Assembly: GCA_054601695.1 (NCBI GenBank)
Contig: BAAHQB010000214.1
Coordinates: forward strand, 124,001-188,000
Source of the DNA: Amorphochlora amoebiformis
Taxonomy: Eukaryota > Cercozoa > Chlorarachniophyceae
Direction: 5' to 3'
Length of the DNA stretch: 64,000 nucleotides
The notes under the pieces were generated by a model. The model was given only the letters and a program-made list of their open reading frames with translations. It made no database searches and was not told the origin of the DNA. A program made the position numbers and the translations under genes. Below are positions 1-13,559 of this stretch, piece by piece. The stretch's first letter is position 1, and the number at the start of each line of letters is the position of its first letter.

Positions 1-496
1 TAGCGGATTCGGGACGTGGAATGCTGACCAAATGACTGTCACGGTAACCCTAACCCTAACCTTAACCCTAACCCTAACCCTAACCCTAACCCTAACCCTA
101 ACCCTAACCCTAACCCATACCGGTCGCTCAACCCCACTAAGTGGTAACACCCTAACCCTAACCCTAACCGAGTCAATGGTCCTCGGATTAAGATCCTAAC
201 CCTAACCCTAACCCTAACCCAAATCTGATCCTAGTTTAAAAAAAAGCCCCACCCTGTGGAGGAGTGACTAAGACATGCTGAATAATCTGATCCTAACCCT
301 ATTCCATGCCGCTCGCTCCTAGCATAACAGCTCCACTAAGTGGTGGAGTCAATGGCTCTAGGGCTAAGACATGTTGAATAATCTCATCCTAACCAGTAGC
401 CTTAACGATAAACCCAAACCCTAACCGTAACCCTAACCCTAACCCTAACCACAGGTCTCCGATGTTGAACCCCTTGCTATCTTAGGTAGAAGAATG

Positions 497-529
<33 letters not shown>

Positions 530-597
530 TACGTATATATACATATATGTACATATGTATATATATATATATATATGTATATACATGCATACACATG

Positions 598-637
<40 letters not shown>

Positions 638-1150
638 TGCATGTATACTATTATTATTATACATACAAAATATACAGCAACAGCAATCAAAAACACAACC
701 GAAGGCAGTGTGTTTAACATTACTTGGAACGGTATTAGCCCTAACCCTAACCCTACCCTAACCCTGAGTCAATGGTCCTCGGACTAAGATATGCTGAATA
801 ATCTGATCCTGACCCTAACTCTAACCCTAACTCTAGTAGCCTAACCTAAACCCTAATCAGCGACCTCCACCTCATCCCTCGCCCCCATCGTCCAAATTAT
901 CTTTCTGACCAATGGTACCGAAGCCCTTCCCCTCGCCCTTATCCAACCAACCCTAACCCTAATCCTAACCCTAGATACCTTCAAGGACATAAGTCTAGTC
1001 TCAAGCACTGAAAATGACGTACCTTAAACTTGAATCTAACCTAATTCCAACATTAACCCTAACCCGAGCCGCATCGATGGTAAGTTTCACGTTGGTGTTA
1101 ACCCTGACCCGAACGATAGGGGTCATATGGCGGATCGAATGCGTGTTTTC
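1..1150. repeat. Telomere-like CCCTAA arrays with interspersed short elements (left edge)
   Basis: Runs of CCCTAA, about 10 units at 45-115 and shorter runs at 150-225, 395-455, 738-860 and 950-1065, are broken by unique sequence and by copies of a dispersed element (near 120-205, 247-298, 310-395 and 766-812). A (TA)n block fills 493-645. The C-rich strand reads 5' to 3' at the left edge, which is the orientation of a left chromosome end, but the same repeats occur throughout the window, so subtelomeric position is only an inference. No convincing exon was resolved here; 874-926 is a GC-balanced stretch with a possible acceptor and donor but no supported frame. Confidence 0.85.
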
Positions 1151-1156
1151 GATCAG

Positions 1157-1240
1157 GATTTAGCACGGTTTATGGATATTTCATGGTATGTGCATGAGTT
1201 TATATATGTGGAGATGTATTGTAATAGATGTGTAGATTAA

Positions 1241-1277
<37 letters not shown>

Positions 1278-1530
1278 GAAATGCTATATTTAATCTTTGT
1301 GTAGGTACGCTCCCCGCCGCTTAATGGCTCGTACTGGTATGTTCTGTTTTAATATTATATATATATATATATATAAATATATATATTATATATATATATA
1401 TATTATATAATATATATATATGTATATATATATATTGTGTATACTACATAAATACATCAACTATTTTTTTGGTATATCTGACGGTCTCATTTTCGCATAT
1501 GTGCAGAAATACACATGCAAAATATACATG

Positions 1531-1566
<36 letters not shown>

Positions 1567-1766
1567 AACGTATATATACATATGTATATATGTATCTATA
1601 ATCTACATAGATATTATATATGTATATATATATATAAATGTATAATATACATACGTATAAATATCTGAATATATATATATATATATATACATATATGTAT
1701 ATGTATATATTTCTATGTATATATATATGTATTTATATACATACATATATATGCACACAGACGTAC

Positions 1767-1800
<34 letters not shown>

Positions 1801-1977
1801 GTATCTATAACCTATATAGATATTATATATGCATATATAATTGTATAATATATATACGTACAAATATCTGAATACTTATATACAGGATTGCTCTCTCAAA
1901 CCCATGAATGAGAGTGTTCATGTATATACAACTTCACATATTATATATACATTTTTTATTCACATATACATAAATAA

Positions 1978-2010
<33 letters not shown>

Positions 2011-2439
2011 CATATATATGTACATACACATATACATATGTGTATATCAACACACAGTCATATGTACACACGACATTTATCATAAAAGTATGTACATGTA
2101 TATAAATTCTACATATATATATATATATATATATATGTATACATATATATATATATATATCATATATACAGGTTTTCTCTCTCAAACCTAACCTCAACAT
2201 CTCTCGACCTCTCCTGCATCCCGACCCCCTCTCCTACCCCCTCCCCTGTCACCTTCGCCCCTTCACTAGCCCCAACTCGGATCCCTACGGGTTCCCCCGT
2301 GACCGCGGGACCTGTCACGGTGACGCCTTCAAAATGTCCGACAACATTCGGTTGTATGTTTTCTTTGTGTGATGAAGTGTATGAATATACATATGTGTAT
2401 GTAGATATGTGTATGTAGATATGTGTATGTATGTGTGTA

Positions 2440-2478
<39 letters not shown>

Positions 2479-2504
2479 GTATGTATAATGTATATGCATA
2501 TATT

Positions 2505-2535
<31 letters not shown>

Positions 2536-2610
2536 TATAGAACCGTCACCAAGAACTGAGACCATTGCACCAACTACAGAGGTAATTGAATACACTATAC
2601 ATATATACAC

Positions 2611-2642
<32 letters not shown>

Positions 2643-3182
2643 TATATAATATACATATATATATATATATATAATATACATATATATATATATATATTAC
2701 ATATATACATTACATATATATAAACACAAAGAAATACATAAAATCCCAGGCACCCCTCTCAGAAGCCACTCCATATCGGGTCTAACCCTAGCCCTAACCC
2801 TAACCCTAACTCTCTTAACCCTAACCCTATCCCAACCCTAGTCCAACTCAACCCTAATCCTAACCCTATCTAACGCTAATATTATTAACCATACTCCTGC
2901 TAACCCTTATTCTAACCCTAACCTACCTTAACACAGGTTGACATCCTTCTTGACGGAACTTTTCAAGATGTAAGGGTTAGGGTTAGGGTTAGGTTAGGGT
3001 TAGGGTTAGGGTTAGGATTAAGTTAGGGTTAGGGCTGGGGCTAAGGTTAGGGTGGCTGAGGGTTAAGGTTAATAAGCAAGATATGTTGGGTGGCCTAGGA
3101 TATGTATTTACGCATGTGTGTGTGAGTGTATATCGGTATATGTAATATTTTGGTGTTATATGTTAGTGCTATAGATATGCGA

Positions 3183-3237
<55 letters not shown>

Positions 3238-4327
3238 AGATATATATATATATATATATATGCGTGTATGTGTCGTATTACATATATATATTATATGTGA
3301 ATATATAATTTCACGCATATACATATATATATGAATATTACATATGTATATATATATATAAATATATATATATACATTATAGAACATGGTAATAAAAATA
3401 TGCAAAGATTCACTACATGTAGGAATCAACCGTAAAAACTCAAAGGGTTAGAGACGGGATTAACACGCTCCTAAACACCCTAGATACTGACTATCAACTA
3501 AGGTGAAATTCCCTAAATTACTCCTATTCTCCCTCTTTCTTTCTTTGGCTCTGACTCTCTTCCGCTCTCTCTCCCTCTGTTTCTTCCCTGTTTATATACA
3601 TAATATATATATATATATATATTCTCCTAACAACTTAGATACTGACTATCAAGTAAAGAACGAAAATCCCTCCATTTCTCTTATATACTCTCTTTCTTTC
3701 TCTCTCTCTCTGTTTCACTCTTAACCTCTCTCTACTTCACTGTTATATTTATATATATATACATATATATATATATATTTATATTATATACATATATTAT
3801 ATACATATATATGTATGCATTTTTCACACCTAAGAACACTGACATATTCCTCCCCAAATCCAAATCCCTAACTCTAATCCTAACCCTAATCCTAACCCTA
3901 GCCCTAACCCCATCAGCATATCAGCCGGGTCTGTTATATATAGCGTGATATTCATACGTGTTTCCTCAGGGAGGGTACCCTAATTGACTGAGACATACAA
4001 CCTGAATGTTTAAATTTCATACTTTGAGATAAATCTAGCCTTACTCTAGCTCTCAAACCCTAACCTCAGCCCTAACCGTAGCAGCTAGCAGGTTAAGACA
4101 TGGTGAATAGTCTGATCCTAATATCCTAGGCGCCGTGGCAACTGGGCCGTCAGCTGTCGGAGATAAGTTTGGGTCAGGTTAGTGTTTGTATGTATATTAT
4201 TTGTGTGTTCGTACGTGTGTGTGTATATACATATACATATATATATATATATATAGATATTTATAAATATATATATATATATGTACATATGTGTTTAATA
4301 CATCATTATTCAAATACATACACATGT

Positions 4328-4366
<39 letters not shown>

Positions 4367-4832
4367 CATATGTGTACATACGTATGTTTATGTATATATA
4401 TATATATATAATACATACATATATATATATATATATTATGTAAGCTTGGGGCGAGCCTCGGAGGACGTGTGGCACGCTCAGTAATACTTGTCGGCCCTGT
4501 CACACTATCACCGACGGCTAGCCCCACGAAAACTTTAGGTTTTCTAATTCGGATGAGATTTTTCCTAAATATATATATATATATCTCCATTTGTGCGCAG
4601 GGAGTGGGTAATATGTCACTGTATGTATAGATATGCTATTAGGTATGCATGAATATGTATAGACTTATTTCATGTATTGTATAGTTACAATATATATATA
4701 TATATTAATATTTTCAGATAATAGTTCGAGTTCGAATACCGTTAGGATTATAACTACCATCGTTTCTGTTTTTGGTGGCCTTTTAGTGGTAAGAATCAAC
4801 AGTATAGAAGTTATATGTGATGTATACATATG

Positions 4833-4911
<79 letters not shown>

Positions 4912-5269
4912 GTGTATATCTATGTGTATATATATGTATAAATATTCAAATCAATATTTTTATAAACTATTGTGTATGTTTTTAAAATCATCATAATGTA
5001 ATATGCGTATAAATATATACATGACCGTACATATAATAAATATAAACTTAATGTATATATATATATATATCATTTAATATATTAGATATATGTGTGATGT
5101 TACATTTGTAATACATTTTGAATGCGTTGGAAAACATTCACACCAAAATTTTAAACTTATCTAGCTTATGTATATATATATATATACATATATAATTACA
5201 AAATATATATATATATGCTAATATATATACTATAGTACTAGATGTACTATATATCTATCTATCTATGTA

Positions 5270-5300
<31 letters not shown>

Positions 5301-5527
5301 TTGATACAATTTTTATATGTAGCACATATACCAGTAGTAATATATCCGCAAGTATACTATATATTACCGTTTGTGAAACTTTATATTATATTTTCGTTCT
5401 ATATGTACTCATATTCCAGATCTCGCTAATTATCTACGGCATCTGTAAATGCCGAAAACGAATGGCAGACGTCGGCCCTGAGGATGTCAGCATGGAAGAT
5501 CGCCAGTCTTCATTGTCCATACTCTAG
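1157..5527 (+). CDS. Single-pass membrane protein with Pro/Thr/Ser-rich stalk (gene A, N-terminus unresolved)
   Basis: Exons supported by splice sites and continuous phase are 2172-2350, 2541-2581, 4445-4538, 4718-4788 and 5420-5527 (TAG stop). Two more possible exons, 1157-1185 and 1305-1336, fit each other but not the phase of 2172, so an exon is missing or they are wrong. The first firm exon encodes a stalk rich in Pro, Thr and Ser ([15 protein letters not shown]). A second Thr/Pro patch ([11 protein letters not shown]) follows. The junction of 4718-4788 and 5420-5527 builds one hydrophobic helix ([10 protein letters not shown] joined to ISLIIYGI), followed by a basic CKCRKRM stop-transfer and a short acidic tail ending SSLSIL. 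This is the pattern of a type I surface protein with a mucin-like ectodomain. Family not recognised; the signal peptide and start codon were not found. Strand and C-terminus are well supported, function is not. Confidence 0.6.
2785..4095. repeat. Telomere-like arrays in introns of gene A
   Basis: CCCTAA-type units at 2785-2935 are followed at 2970-3075 by the reverse orientation (TTAGGG), forming a head-to-head pair. More degenerate CCCTAA lies at 3865-3915 and 4040-4080. A CT-rich stretch (3520-3730) and long (TA)n runs (3188-3234) lie between. No exon was recognised between 2582 and 4444. Confidence 0.7.
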
Positions 5528-6793
5528 CTACTACGGTTAAGTTCCAGATGTTAGAAGAAGACTCACATACAGTTTCTGGTCACACTAGTTAGTTCTAGTA
5601 TGATGAGTCGCGCACATAATGCTCACAATATTTACATTATTAGTCTCGAGTTCAATATTTACTGTATTATTAAAATTACAATTAATTCACTCATTGATAC
5701 TTGAAACTTAACGATATCTTAGCTTAGTCTAGATTATTCTGGTAATAATGACTGGCCGGAAGCCAGTTTTCTAAGTGTATTCTAGGTATTACTAGTACTA
5801 TTAGTATTAATTCACTTATCTAGTCCTTAATCTAGTTAATACTTCTAGTACTTGAGACTTAACGATCTAGACGACATCAATAAATATATTTACAAAGTCT
5901 TGTCACCAGTAATTGTTCATGGTTGGATCACTGCAGTGATGATGTAGATGATCTAGCTAGATGATAAGTCGTGATATCCTAGACATCACCTATCATCTGC
6001 TAGATCTGTTCAATTCTTGAAGTTGAGTATATCTAGATATCTAAAACCCTTTGTGCTTCTTATGCGGCCTTTCTTCACCAAATCCCTAATAATTTAAATG
6101 TAAACATGCAAAAACAAACACTTCATTAAGTATGCATGTGCAACTTCGTGTATGTAATCTAGATGTACATTTATGTGGGATATTAAATGTACATTTTCCG
6201 ATTTCACTCGTGTGTACTAGATATTATGTATATAAAAAACTGTGTCATTTAACATATATATATATATATATATATAATATGTGTATGTAACATACATCAT
6301 GTATATCTAGTCTACTTATATACTTCTACAATTTAAGGAGTATACATACAATTTTCATAATATTTAGGGTTAAACTTAGAGTTACGAGCGTTAGCGTTAG
6401 GATTCGAGTTAGGGCTAGGGTTAGGGTTATGCTTAGAATTCGGATTAATGTTATGGTTAAGGTTAGGGTTAGAGTTTGGGTTAGGGTTAATCTTTGAGTT
6501 AGGGTTAGGGTACAAATCAATGTAAAACAGGGGTAGAGTGTGCATTATGTACGTATGTATATATGTATTTATGTATATATGCATATATACATTATACATA
6601 TACATATACATATGTATTAAATACGGACATAACATATATATATTTATCTATTTATATATATATACACTTAAATGTATACCTAGTATATTCACGAATATAT
6701 ATGTACATATATGTATATATATATACATATATATAAATAAATAGTATACCTATATATTTGATTCACATACATGTGTAAATATATATTTACACA
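5528..6793. other. Convergent intergenic spacer, CTAG-rich
   Basis: This spacer lies between the 3' ends of gene A (+) and TFIIH p62 (-). From the gene A stop to about 6060 the (TA)n microsatellite disappears and the tetramer CTAG recurs, about 17 times by eye (for example TTCTAGTA, GTCTAGAT, GATCTAGCTAGATG). From 6240 (TA)n returns, and 6365-6515 holds degenerate TTAGGG repeats. No coding exon seen. It could carry 3' UTR, cleavage or termination signals for both genes. Confidence 0.7.
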
Positions 6794-9587
6794 TTAATAT
6801 TTACATCCACATAAATTTGAGGTATATACCTGTGGCCTTCGCAACTGTTGTGTACGCTTAGCCACTCGGGCTTCCACCTGTTCGTAAATCCATACCGTGT
6901 TTTATTTGTGAACATATACGAAACTATATCTTATTGTGTTGCACTCTAGGATTAGTATTCTTATCGGAAAGATTTGGGCCACGGAAGTGTCGGCAAATAT
7001 TTGAATATCTTGTTTGAATATATATGTATATATATATATATATATATATGTATATGATGTACCCATTGTATACATACACATATCAATTCCTTTTTATTTT
7101 CGGTTATTTACTTATATCATACTAACTATAATATAGATAGGTTTGAATATTGCTAACCTTAGATTGGGCATCAAAAACAGCGTTGAGGGCTGCGATGATC
7201 GGCTTTAACATTAGGGCCAAATGGAGTTTTCCTATGCAATTAGATTGTGATGTGTATATGTACAGAAGCGTACACTGTGCAGTGTAGACAGTTGTATAGT
7301 GTATAAATAGTTGTGGATATATACATATATATATATATATATGCATATATGTCATTTATGTTTATATACATATACTACACATACATATATATACAAACAT
7401 ATATTTATATATATATATATATATATGTACATATATATATATATATATGTGTATACATATATATTATTCATACACATAACAAACAAAAAAAATACTCATG
7501 TAGTATATATTTATATGTATATGTATAAATATATCCATATGATTTTTTTCATACATATACACATATACATATATATATCATCTACATATACACACATTAG
7601 AAACATGTATCACCTGTTTTGTTGAGCTCATTGCGATACCTGCCAAGCAAGGAAGAAAAAACAAAGAATGTAAAATCCATTAAATTCACAATAACAACAC
7701 AAGCATCTCGAATAAACACATCCATCATTTATACATATATTACAATACAAAAAATATTTGTGTTCAAATAACAGATCTGTACGAATATTATACACACATA
7801 TATATGTATACATATATATCTATTCTATATCCAAATCTATCCTTTAATATATATGTGTATTTATACATATATGTATAAATACATATATATATATATATTA
7901 TATGCATATATATATATATATATTATATGTATATATACATACATATGTAATGAATGTACTTTATAAGCTTATTGTAGTGGTTGTTTAGATAAGTGTGTAT
8001 TCCTCTCAGCTTCTTAAGCGCACTCATACTACCCGGCGGAAACCCCGACCAGTAAAACCTAAAGGGTTTCCATAAACACATACGTCTTTTCGTACATGAA
8101 ATACAATGATGCATACATACATGAATACGAAAGAATGGACTCACGAATGTCAGGGTCAGAATTTTGAACATTTAGGATTAGGATCAGGGTAAGTGTGTAC
8201 TCTCAGCTGTGTTATCATTCCTATAATACCTGTAAACTTGTTACCTGTAAACTTGTTACCCAAAAAGCCTTACCCAAGCATGATATCTAAGTTTAATCGT
8301 ATACAGCAAACATCCACCAGCGAGCGTTCTATTGTGTCTTTCAAAGTAACCACCAACGCGTCTCTTACCTTTTTTTTCCCAATATTTCTCTTTTTTTTTC
8401 TTCTCTGAGTAAGGAAGTTGGAGTGTAAACCTGAGGAATCCAGTGGTTCGGTTGGTGAATTCTCTGAGTTCCTTAAGAAAGTCTTCGCTGATGGGCTCAT
8501 CCTGTCTGCCTTGTCCGACTGTGTGTGCGTATATTGTATACGCATGTGCGTATATAAAATTTATAGTGAAGAAAACATATGTATGTATATATAGATGCAT
8601 ATTTCTTTTTTGAAACGCCTATACATATATATACTAGATATATCCATATATAATATATGTACATGGGTAAGCATTAAACTACATTTATTGCTTCTTTGTG
8701 TGTGTAAGTATTAGAGATATATTTTCAACTCATTTACATATATGTAAATACACATACATATAGTTAATATTCTCACCTCCATACACCACCAGACCTGCTG
8801 CCTCCGCCCCTCCAGCCTATTTTAGTTTATTTATGAACAAATATATGCCTATGTATATACATATTTACACACGTATGTATATATACATATACATTATATT
8901 TATATATATGTGTATGTATACACCTGTATGTACATATACATATCTAAATACATGTATAAATATTTATATGTACTTACACATGTAAACTTATATATATATA
9001 GATGTATATATAGACATATTAAGTTATAAACACGAAGGTATGTGTGTCTACACGCACACTATTGTGAATATATATATATATATATATGGAACATCTACAT
9101 ACATATATATATATTTGTATAAATGATTAATACATATCATGTCTCATAACATTCAAACATATACATTATCATCGAAAAATAAAAGTATTATATATATATA
9201 TATATGTATACACATATATATATATATGTTATCCACCTTACGCGCTGCTAACCTTGCCTTACCCTCACCCCCAGCAAGCGCATCTGCACGTGCCTTGGAA
9301 ATGTATATATATATATACATATGTATATATATATATATATCTTATATATATGTATGTAAATTATGTACATTTATACATGTGCATATTAAATGTATATTAA
9401 TGTACGAATAATTATATTCTATATGTATATAAACCAAGCATGCACGCAAATTACTATTATTATTACTCATTATTGTTATTGATATGCGCTTGTATCTAAA
9501 ATACAAGAGATTTGTATGTTAGAATATACGTACATTATATAAAGTATGTAAATACATATATTTACATACATATAACATATATATATT

Positions 9588-9630
<43 letters not shown>

Positions 9631-9648
9631 TTGAAGATATTTACAAAC

Positions 9649-9685
<37 letters not shown>

Positions 9686-10580
9686 CCTTCGAAGCTATTT
9701 GATCCATAGCTCGATATGCCTCATGAGGGTCAGAAAGCTCCTCGTCAGGAGGACACCTACATTGTGTATATAAAAATATACAAACATGTAAATGTAGATA
9801 TATATATATTATAAACATATCTATATCTATAAATATATATATATATATATATAAATATATATATTTTTGACGGTGTGAAAAGTAGAAACCAGAGATAGGA
9901 AAGAGAAAGTATTTATAAATATATATATTGGTACATGCACATATATGTATATATATGTCTATATATGTACGCATAAGTCGCGCATATTTGGCTTATTAAC
10001 TTTTATTTTTTTGGTAACTTGTAACTTCCTCTTATATCCAAGCGTGTACATACATACATAGACATGCTATATACATGCTATTTATAGATTGGTACGATCC
10101 TTATAATCGTTTTTTCCCTTCGTGTAATTTTTTTTCCTCCTTTTTCTCTCTTCTTCTTCTATACTTTTTCTCTCTTTCTGTATATAATCTCTCCGTATAT
10201 ATATATGTATACTATATATTATATATATATACATATGTATATATATATATATATATAAATCAAACAACACACAACATATACAAAATTCGGTTGTAAATGG
10301 TTATTTATATTCAATGGTCACATATATATTTATACATGTATTATTTATAAATTCATACATACATCGTAATGATGTACAAACCCAAATTTCCTTGAGTGTA
10401 GAGTAGCACATAGACGGTCAAGGGAATGGGCGTACATTTGTGATAACCGATCCAGACTCTTAAGGTATAATACTGTATGTTTGCATGTCTTATATACTTT
10501 TAGTTAGGTTTTACTTGTACTATAGATACAAGTATATATATATATTTATGTGTGTGTACATATACATATACATATGTTAA

Positions 10581-10614
<34 letters not shown>

Positions 10615-10841
10615 TCATTTCGACATTAAGGTTCATATATTCATCCCATCCACAAAAAATGTATACAGATATTATATATATATATACACACATATATATA
10701 TATATATATAACATAAATTTCTATATATATTCCATGCTTTCACCCATGGGTACATATCTGTACATATCGTGTACATACATACATACATGTGTATGTATGG
10801 CAATATATACAGTATGTACATTTACAAGGATGTATATGGTA

Positions 10842-10880
<39 letters not shown>

Positions 10881-11936
10881 AGCGTGTATGTACATATTTA
10901 AATATATACAATGTATACATATGTACATAATACAATATATATAAATATATGTATATATACATCCATATACACGTAAAAAACATATATATATATATACGTA
11001 CATATGTAGATACCCACCCCAACATCGATATTCATATCGTTCGCATCATACGTCGAAGAACCCGGCATCGGACCTTAGGATGAGCTTAGACTTACTCTTA
11101 AGCTTAGACTTAGACTTAAGCTTAAGCTAAAGCCCAGGGTTAGGCTTAGGCTTAAGCTTAGGCTTAAGCTTGGGATTAGGGTTAGGCTTAAGCCAGAGTT
11201 AGGGTTAGGCTTAAGCTTAGTTCTAGGGTTAGGCTAAAGCTTAGGGTTAGGGTTAGGATTAAGCTTAGACTTAGGGCTAGGCTAAAGCTTAGGGTTAGGG
11301 TGAGGCTTAAGCTTAGTTTTAGGGTTAGGCGAAAGCTTAGGGTTAGGGTTAGGCTTAAGACTTAGGTTTATCTTAAGCTTAGGGATAGGGTTAGGCTTAA
11401 GCTTAGGGTTAGGCTTACGTTGAAGATTTTGGTTTATGATTAGGTAAGGTTAGGGTTAGGATTAGGATCAGATTATTCAGCATGTCTTAGTCCGAGGACC
11501 ATTGACTCGGTTAGGGTTAGGGTTAGGGTTAGGGTTAGGGTGAGGGTTAGGTTTAAGTTTACGGTTTGGTTAGGTTACCCGCATTTTTAGCCGATAGGGC
11601 TAGGGGTACCAGTTGGGGAGGTTGGACCTGTACATGTTTTCAAATTTATATATATATATATATATATATGTAAATAAAAATATACATATATATATATATT
11701 TATGAGACGTATTAGAATTTTATACATCCAGATGAATACATCCACTATCTCTATGTTTTCATGTATAAAAAACAACTAAATATAAAAACTTAAATAGGTC
11801 ATGCTTTGATACTTGAGTTCTTTTTCATCTCACTCTCGCGAGAGAAAGCTTCTCTCGTTCGTAGCTTTCTTTCGTGTTTTTCTCTTCACCTCTATCTCTC
11901 TCTGTTCACCTCCTAGTGATATACTATAACTCACAG

Positions 11937-11974
<38 letters not shown>

Positions 11975-12427
11975 CGAATACACATAGATATGTTTGTACA
12001 AAAAAAAGAGATCGAAATTAATATCATTTTAAAGGTATTTATAGATATATACATATATATATATATATTTATATATATATATATATTCCTATTTGCATCT
12101 GTGCTTATATTTGACTATATCTTACTGTCTCTAATTCGTCTAGCCTAAGCTCTTGCTGTAGCTCCATTGCCTACATATATAACACAAAGTGTACACACCT
12201 ACATAACAGTAAAAAGTTTTATGTACCAACATATGTATAAACAGTTATATATCTACATTTTATCTCCATTGCGTACAGATACAAATTTCGTATATATACA
12301 TATAATAATAATGTATACATATATGTATATATATATAGATATAATAATAATAATAATAATAATAATATAATAATAGTAATAATAATAATAATATATACAT
12401 ATATGCACAATTTTTTAATTTTCAATT

Positions 12428-12463
<36 letters not shown>

Positions 12464-13086
12464 ACATATGTATATATATGTGCATATTTACAGTATAAAA
12501 CCTATACGTCTACACACATGCATACAAACAAAATAAATACCAAAAAAAGGAAAAAAGGACCTTTTTCTTTCTCTCAGTGACCCCATCAACCCCCATGATT
12601 CCTCCAGCTTCTAGCCCTGAATATGGACATATATCTGCAAGTCTAAGGTATATTTGTGTCAAATTATTATATTTTAAGTAATGGAACATGTTATATGAAT
12701 GTATATATATATGTGTATATTACATCATTATTAGGTATACCATTGTAATTGTTATTAATAAATAAACAGATGCACAGATATTATATACATGTATATATAT
12801 ATATATATATATATCTATGTATTCACACATATGTATATGTATATATATATATATATACATAATAAGTACATATATATATATATATATATATACGGTCTAT
12901 ACATATGTATATACAGACATGCAAACAAATAAACCTTGTGGTCCCGTTTGAGCTGTAATTCGAGCAATGAGAGCTCTTCTCTTCAGCTCTGGAGCAGATA
13001 GAAGCAGCTGTCCTTGACGGTTCACCTCTGAGAGAATCTCCCTAATATTCATATGTTTATACATGTGTGTGTTTACATGGGACATC

Positions 13087-13142
<56 letters not shown>

Positions 13143-13203
13143 GTGTATATATATATTTGTGTGTGTGCGTATACGTGTGTGTGGGTGCTTACATTGACCA
13201 TCA

Positions 13204-13256
<53 letters not shown>

Positions 13257-13518
13257 GTGTGTGTATACATGTGTGTGTGTGTTTACACGGAACAGCATGT
13301 ACGAATGTATATATATTTATATACATAAATATATATATATATATATGTAAGTATATACGTGTGTATGAATATGCAAATGTAGCTCTCATATATGTATATG
13401 TTGTCTTTTCTATTTCTCTGTGAAATATATACATAGATAGATAAATACATACATACATACACTATATATATATTGTGTATATATATTATATATATGTGTA
13501 TTATATAGCGTATACATC

Positions 13519-13559
<41 letters not shown>

